From Bacteroidia bacterium (GTDB lineage Bacteria; Bacteroidota; Bacteroidia; Cytophagales; Cyclobacteriaceae), in contig JANXRR010000211.1 in NCBI GenBank assembly GCA_025356795.1, positions 1 to 9,673 of the forward strand: a DNA stretch of 9,673 nucleotides, written 5' to 3'. A program made the translations under genes and the position numbers. How positions within the stretch are numbered: position 1 is the stretch's first letter; every line of letters starts with the position of its first letter. The notes under the pieces were generated by a model. The model was not told the origin of the DNA, made no database searches, and was given only the letters and a program-made list of their open reading frames with translations. Shown one piece after another: positions 6,236 to 9,673 of the stretch.

Positions 6236-6763
6236 TCAAATAATACTTTTCCCATTTTTTAAACCAAATTCTTTTGTTTCCTCTCTTATTGCTTTAGCAA
6301 TAGCTTTTTTATCAGGCATTCCAGCGGCAATATATTTTCTGGCCTTTTCGCCTGTTACCTCAAACACGTGTTTGTTTTCTGCTTTCAAAAAGACAAAACA
6401 AAACTTGAGATGGGAGATTTTGTAATCCTTTACCTCTAACGCAATGCCTGTCTTTACTCGTTCAGAACTCTCTTTTATTCTCCTGGGAAACTTCCCATTA
6501 TTGAATAGAACAACTGGCTTACCGAATAAACAATTAATGCATTGGTCGTACTCAATAGTTTCAATTGGCGTAGAGTCAAGTTTGTTTTTGTACCAATCTA
6601 AAAACTTTAGCTTATCTGCATCTTCAAAATCTAGCTTCGCATTTTGAATTTGAAAATCACCATCATCAGCTAAAAGCGCACTTAAATGCGCGAGGTCTTT
6701 ATTTTGTGAAGCCTTTGCAAACTCAACGGCAATATCTTTGGTTTTTACTTCTATTGTTTCCAT
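6236..6763 (-). CDS. NTF2-like fold protein of unknown function, 175 aa
   Basis: This is the first gene of the leftward cassette. The N-terminal part (IAVEFAKASQNKDLAHLSALLADDGDF) looks like the opening helices of an NTF2/SnoaL-like domain, a cone-shaped fold used for small-molecule binding or dimerisation. Residues 75-90 contain CINC followed by GKPVVLFNNG, a possible metal-binding or redox cysteine pair. The end is a lysine-rich helix (DKKAIAKAIREETKEFG). I do not recognise a named family; the fold assignment rests on pattern only. Its start, ATG at 6761-6763, is preceded by AAGGA two bases upstream on the - strand, a weak Shine-Dalgarno that is unusual for the phylum. An immunity, sensor or accessory role is conceivable given the nuclease gene 6 bp downstream. 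Confidence 0.75.
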   Translation of the reverse strand: METIEVKTKDIAVEFAKASQNKDLAHLSALLADDGDFQIQNAKLDFEDADKLKFLDWYKNKLDSTPIETIEYDQCINCLFGKPVVLFNNGKFPRRIKESSERVKTGIALEVKDYKISHLKFCFVFLKAENKHVFEVTGEKARKYIAAGMPDKKAIAKAIREETKEFGLKNGKSII

Positions 6764-6871
6764 TTCCTTGTTTTCAATTACAATTTACATAAATATCACT
6801 TAATGGTAGGATTGATTAAGACAGGTTCTCTTCTTATTAAACACACTTACCAAAGTAACCGTCTTATATCA
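6764..6871 (-). promoter_or_regulatory. Probable promoter region of the cassette operon
   Basis: The five-gene leftward run must start here, because nothing else on the - strand lies between this point and the MITE-like element. No full match to TAnnTTTG is visible. The nearest is TTACTTTG on the - strand (about 6852-6859), with one mismatch and no clear -33 partner. The promoter could also lie inside MITE copy 2, which ends just upstream. CACGTG at 6870-6875 is a short palindrome of unknown meaning. Confidence 0.3.
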
Positions 6872-7164
6872 CGTGCTAGTTTTTATTAGCTGAGCGAACG
6901 AAATACAAATCAAAACGTGCATTTCAATTTGTCGCGTTTTAAATATTCGACCCCTACTGGGTCGATCGGGGGATAAAACATTTCACTTCTACAAACATTA
7001 GACTCCTCCGGAGTCCTGGCAGCGAATCCCGTTAGGGATTAAATCTTTGTAGTACTAATTTAAACCTTTAATAAACCGACCCCATCGGGGTCGAATGTTT
7101 GCTTTTTGCGCGACAGTTTGAATTGCACCTTCTTTTTATGAGCTGAACTTTCTACTGTTAGGCT
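6872..7164. mobile_element. MITE-like multi-hairpin element, copy 2
   Basis: A direct repeat of 2147-2434 in the same orientation. The core (6916-7129, inverted repeats 6916-6936 and 7109-7129) differs from copy 1 by three substitutions and one missing A. All four hairpins are preserved: 6948-6964, 7001-7015, 7025-7040 and 7077-7093. So is the enclosing CTACAAA/TTTGTAG pair (6989-6995, 7046-7052). Similarity continues about 40 bases to the left and 35 to the right of the inverted repeats, so the copies share more than a bare transposition unit. A TTTTTAT...GCTGA motif flanks the core in direct orientation on both sides and may be a target duplication or part of the element. Confidence 0.8.
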
Positions 7165-7305
7165 TTAGAATTAACATAGATTTTGTTGGAATAGTCCGGG
7201 TTCATCATTCCTCTCGTGTTTTAAAATACTTGTAACTCTTGAACGTTAGGCTCAATAGATAAAATTGAGGTTTTTTGATTAAGGTGATTTGATAGAAATT
7301 AATTC
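7165..7305. other. Non-coding spacer between MITE copy 2 and the transglutaminase gene
   Basis: About 140 bases with no gene. This sequence has no counterpart beside the detached transglutaminase end at 1854, where the MFS gene is found instead. Apart from a weak + strand hairpin followed by a T-run (listed separately), I see nothing in it. Confidence 0.5.
7251..7276 (+). terminator. Weak candidate intrinsic terminator
   Basis: CTCAAT (7251-7256) pairs with ATTGAG (7264-7269) around a 7-nt loop and is followed by GG and six Ts. The stem is short and A/T-rich, and no + strand gene lies upstream, so the call is doubtful. On the - strand, downstream of the transglutaminase gene, the same hairpin lacks a T-run. 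Confidence 0.2.
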
Positions 7306-7453
7306 TCACTGCTGCATCTGCATTTCTTGATGTCTTCTATAAGAGTTCTTAGAAAACGAGGTGATCGGCTCTGGCTCTACTACTTCACTTGCGCTGTCAA
7401 CAACATTTCCATCTTCATACGAAACAGAAACTGCTACTTCTAAGGTGTGATTT
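7306..7453 (-). repeat. Transglutaminase 3'-end repeat, partner of 1854-2001
   Basis: The last 48 codons plus stop of the intact gene form a 148-bp direct repeat with 1854-2001. The nine differences are spread from the stop-codon side up to the base opposite 1980, after which 21 bases (7433-7453 and 1981-2001) are identical. Homology ends exactly at the stop codon on one side and at the asparagine-269 codon on the other. Confidence 0.9.
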
Positions 7454-8256
7454 GAGGTGCCTCTGTAAGTTCCTTTTACTGGCGAGCAATCAGAAAAATT
7501 TTTGCCCACGGCAAGCCTTACGTGGTAATCATTCACCATGCAGTTGTTAGTCGGATCAATGCCTAACCATCCAAAGAAAGGAATGTATGCTTCTACCCAG
7601 GCATGTGTTGCGCCTTCTCCGCGCATACCATTTTTGTTAGGGCAAATGTAACCACTCACATAGCGAGCCGGAATATCGATAAGTCGTAACATTACTAACA
7701 GTATGTGCGCAAAATCTTGGCATACGCCCGATTTAATTGACCAAACTTCATCTAATGTGCTTTCAACTGTAGTGATGCCCTTTTTGTAGGTGAATTTTTT
7801 AAATACAAAATCGCAGAGTTGATTGGCTGTAATCAAAGGCGATTGTTTTTCAACCGGAATAGAATCAACAATGCTTTTAACTTGGGGGAGGAGGGTAAAT
7901 ATTTCTTGCTTAAGAAAATCGATAAGCAGTGCCTGAAATTTTAGTCTTCTTAGTTCTGCCCATTGGTCTGCAATTGGGTTCGTGTTTGTAGGAAAAGCCC
8001 TTAGTTTCGTTTCTACAACCAATCGCGAATCAATTACTAATTCTTGGTGCGGGTTAGGATGCGTAAATGTGCCTACGTTATTTTCAAAATAATCCTTGTG
8101 AACTTCCACCACTGGATCTCCCGTGATTACAATGAGGGATTGCAGCACTTCTTGATATTCATCATTGATCGGATATAACATGATCTGGTTGGCACTGTCA
8201 CGAACGGCCACCTCGTAGGTATATTTAGTTATGTGCCTTATTTTAAACTTAGACAT
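7306..8256 (-). CDS. Transglutaminase-like (papain-fold) protein of the ATP-grasp/alpha-E cluster
   Basis: A 316-residue protein with an N-terminal beta domain typical of bacterial transglutaminase-like proteins (Bact_transglu_N; KFKIRHITKYTYEVAV at the start) and a transglutaminase core. The catalytic triad is visible: Cys179 in SGVCQDFAH, His218 in THAWVEA and Asp234 in GIDPTNN. In bacteria this family more often acts as a cysteine peptidase or amidase than as a cross-linker. It ends the leftward trio, 12 bp after the alpha-E gene. Proteins of this neighbourhood are predicted to make and process an unknown peptide or peptide-like conjugate. The last 48 residues (269-316), beyond the core fold, are the segment duplicated at 1854-2001 and may be the replaced terminus described there. 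There is no signal peptide, so it should be cytoplasmic. Confidence 0.92.
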   Translation of the reverse strand: MSKFKIRHITKYTYEVAVRDSANQIMLYPINDEYQEVLQSLIVITGDPVVEVHKDYFENNVGTFTHPNPHQELVIDSRLVVETKLRAFPTNTNPIADQWAELRRLKFQALLIDFLKQEIFTLLPQVKSIVDSIPVEKQSPLITANQLCDFVFKKFTYKKGITTVESTLDEVWSIKSGVCQDFAHILLVMLRLIDIPARYVSGYICPNKNGMRGEGATHAWVEAYIPFFGWLGIDPTNNCMVNDYHVRLAVGKNFSDCSPVKGTYRGTSNHTLEVAVSVSYEDGNVVDSASEVVEPEPITSFSKNSYRRHQEMQMQQ

Positions 8257-8268
8257 AAATGTTGACGA

Positions 8269-9204
8269 TTAACTGTAAGCGAAATAATGTTTGTTGAGTA
8301 AGTTACCAATGGCACTAAGATCTTCATGAATCCTTTTTAAATAATTATCAAGCCCTTCGTGTGTTATTAGTTCTACATTTGAATACTGCACGGTGCTTCG
8401 CAACCTCCCGATCACTACATTTATTTTATGGAAGGTATCCATGTTGCGATCATTCTTTAGCCGATCGAAGTAGCGCTGCACGCGACTCACAGAATATTCT
8501 ACCGAGCGCGGAAAATTAGAATTAAAAATAATTTGATCTAGAATATTTCTTGCTTCAAAGCCTGATCGATAGTTTTTTAAATACAATTCGTAACCTGAAA
8601 TAGAGAGCAAAAAATATTTCCAGTAGGTTGGATCGATTGTTTTATCAAGATCATATTCAAGATCACTAAACCTTACTTCCAAAATATCGGCTGATTGAAT
8701 TGCTCTCTCTAAGTATTTGCCAATGTTCATAAAACACAACCCTTCCCCACGTGCCATAGTAATCTCGGCTGTGCCATAGTAAAGCATGCCTTGCCTTATC
8801 AGGCTATCTAACACAGAAACGGGGTCATCGTACTTTACCATGTTTTCTAGTTTTTCATCGCGAACAATATGATAAAATTCGTTGAAGCATTGCCACACTT
8901 CTTTGGTGATATGATCTTGAACGGAACGTGCATTTTCACGGGCCTTGGTTACCATGTTCACAACTGAGTTGGGATTCTCTTTCTCTATAATCATGTAGTG
9001 AAGTACGGCACGATTGTTATTTTCTAATTTCAGAATTTCATGTTCATCTAAAAAACTAAACGTTTTCAACACGGGCCGCCAGATGAAATCGCTAGAATCG
9101 TCTTGCGAAAACGCATAGTTCATCTTGAGCATTCTTAAGATGCCATCGGTGCGCTCCATATATCGCGACATCCAGTACAACGAATCGGCTACTCTACTTA
9201 ACAT
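8269..9204 (-). CDS. Alpha-E domain protein
   Basis: A 311-residue, all-helical protein beginning MLSRVADSLYWMSRYMERTDGILRML by type, the highly characteristic opening of the alpha-E family (arginines and glutamates in LYWMSRYMERT). Its length is typical. The biochemical role is unknown; the family is defined by its constant association with circularly permuted ATP-grasp and transglutaminase-like proteins, as seen here. It lies 22 bp after the ATP-grasp stop and 12 bp before the transglutaminase start, so co-transcription and a shared complex or pathway are likely. No membrane segments are seen. Confidence 0.93.
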   Translation of the reverse strand: MLSRVADSLYWMSRYMERTDGILRMLKMNYAFSQDDSSDFIWRPVLKTFSFLDEHEILKLENNNRAVLHYMIIEKENPNSVVNMVTKARENARSVQDHITKEVWQCFNEFYHIVRDEKLENMVKYDDPVSVLDSLIRQGMLYYGTAEITMARGEGLCFMNIGKYLERAIQSADILEVRFSDLEYDLDKTIDPTYWKYFLLSISGYELYLKNYRSGFEARNILDQIIFNSNFPRSVEYSVSRVQRYFDRLKNDRNMDTFHKINVVIGRLRSTVQYSNVELITHEGLDNYLKRIHEDLSAIGNLLNKHYFAYS

Positions 9205-9226
9205 GATTTTTTTAATTTTGTCTGCA

Positions 9227-9673
9227 TTACACTGAAAGCACCCACGTATCCTTGCTACCCCCTCCTTGGGAGGAATTCACTACTAATGATCCTTCGCGCA
9301 AAGCAACCCGGGTGAGTCCTCCTGGCACAATTTCAATACCTTGAGGGCCGCATAAGGCAAAGGGCCGAAGGTCAAGCCTCCGTGGTTGTACTTTGCCATT
9401 GATATAACATGGCCCCGTTGAAAGACTGATGGTTGGCTGTGCAATAAACTGGCGTGGGTCTTTTGCTATTTCTTTTTTATAATCCTCTATTTCTTTTTCA
9501 GAGGAGGCATGGCCCATGAGCATTCCATATCCACCCGATTCGTTTGTTTTTTTTACCACCATCTTGTTCATGTTTTCCAACACATACTTACTTTCATCAG
9601 GGTTACCCAATTGGTAGGTGGGCACATTTTTCAACAAGGGTTCTTCATTCAAATAATAGCGAATCATTTCAGG
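9227..9673 (-). CDS. Circularly permuted ATP-grasp protein (C-terminal part; 5' end outside window)
   Basis: The frame runs off the window; the two codons before the ATG at 9665-9667 read Pro-Glu, giving PEMIRYYLNEEPLL, so this ATG is internal. About 148 residues of the C-terminal end are present. Recognisable family blocks are NVPTYQLG, VVKKTNESGGYGMLMG, the block containing FIAQPTISLSTGP, RRLDLRPFALCG, and VVPGGLTRVAL-like IVPGGLTRVALREGSLVVNSSQGGGSKDTWV. This matches the circularly permuted ATP-grasp_2 type, which is usually about 450-500 residues long. ATP-grasp enzymes form carboxylate-amine bonds via acyl phosphates, and this one is predicted to build a peptide-like bond. It is the first gene of the visible leftward trio, so the operon promoter lies beyond 9673. 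Confidence 0.93.
   Translation of the reverse strand, partial: PEMIRYYLNEEPLLKNVPTYQLGNPDESKYVLENMNKMVVKKTNESGGYGMLMGHASSEKEIEDYKKEIAKDPRQFIAQPTISLSTGPCYINGKVQPRRLDLRPFALCGPQGIEIVPGGLTRVALREGSLVVNSSQGGGSKDTWVLSV

Noticed and set aside
5803..6647. Three + strand open frames of 67-82 codons
   Set aside because: They are antisense shadows of the HNH and NTF2-like genes and show no family features.

Overview
The window looks like a chromosomal segment of a Bacteroidota bacterium, probably of the Cytophagales type. The reasons are moderate A/T richness, genes mostly without Shine-Dalgarno sequences, one good match to the Bacteroidota -7 element TAnnTTTG, and protein families typical of that phylum. 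No taxonomic marker is present, so the assignment is an inference.

Left flank (1-1853, + strand): the 3' part of a NadR/nicotinamide-riboside-kinase-like P-loop ATPase, then a complete EntS-type MFS exporter. Right flank (7306-9673, - strand): the conserved trio of circularly permuted ATP-grasp protein (partial at the window edge), alpha-E protein and transglutaminase-like protein. These three are tightly packed and read leftward, and are probably one operon.

Between the flanks lies an accessory block of about 5.3 kb (roughly 2002-7305). Its core is a leftward five-gene run: a 175-aa NTF2-like protein, a 213-aa HNH nuclease, a 392-aa TPR protein, a 457-aa phospholipase-D-type nuclease fused to coiled coils and a J domain, and a 64-aa small protein. 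The first four are close or overlapping and look like one operon. Two nuclease-type proteins combined with a J domain (an Hsp70 recruiter) and a TPR scaffold make a plausible but unproven defence or conflict system, and this is the best candidate for something undescribed.

The block is bordered by repeats. A 288-293 bp multi-hairpin MITE-like element occurs on both sides in direct orientation. Two copies of a hairpin-bounded REP-like element lie on the left. The last 48 codons of the transglutaminase gene are duplicated: a detached copy abuts the MFS stop codon, and the other copy ends the intact gene. The two copies differ at 9 of 148 bases, and 8 of those changes are synonymous. This resembles islands that integrate in the 3' end of a gene and restore the reading frame with their own diverged copy, as prophage e14 does in icd. 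No integrase is visible, so mobilisation in trans, loss of the integrase, or homologous recombination would have to be invoked.
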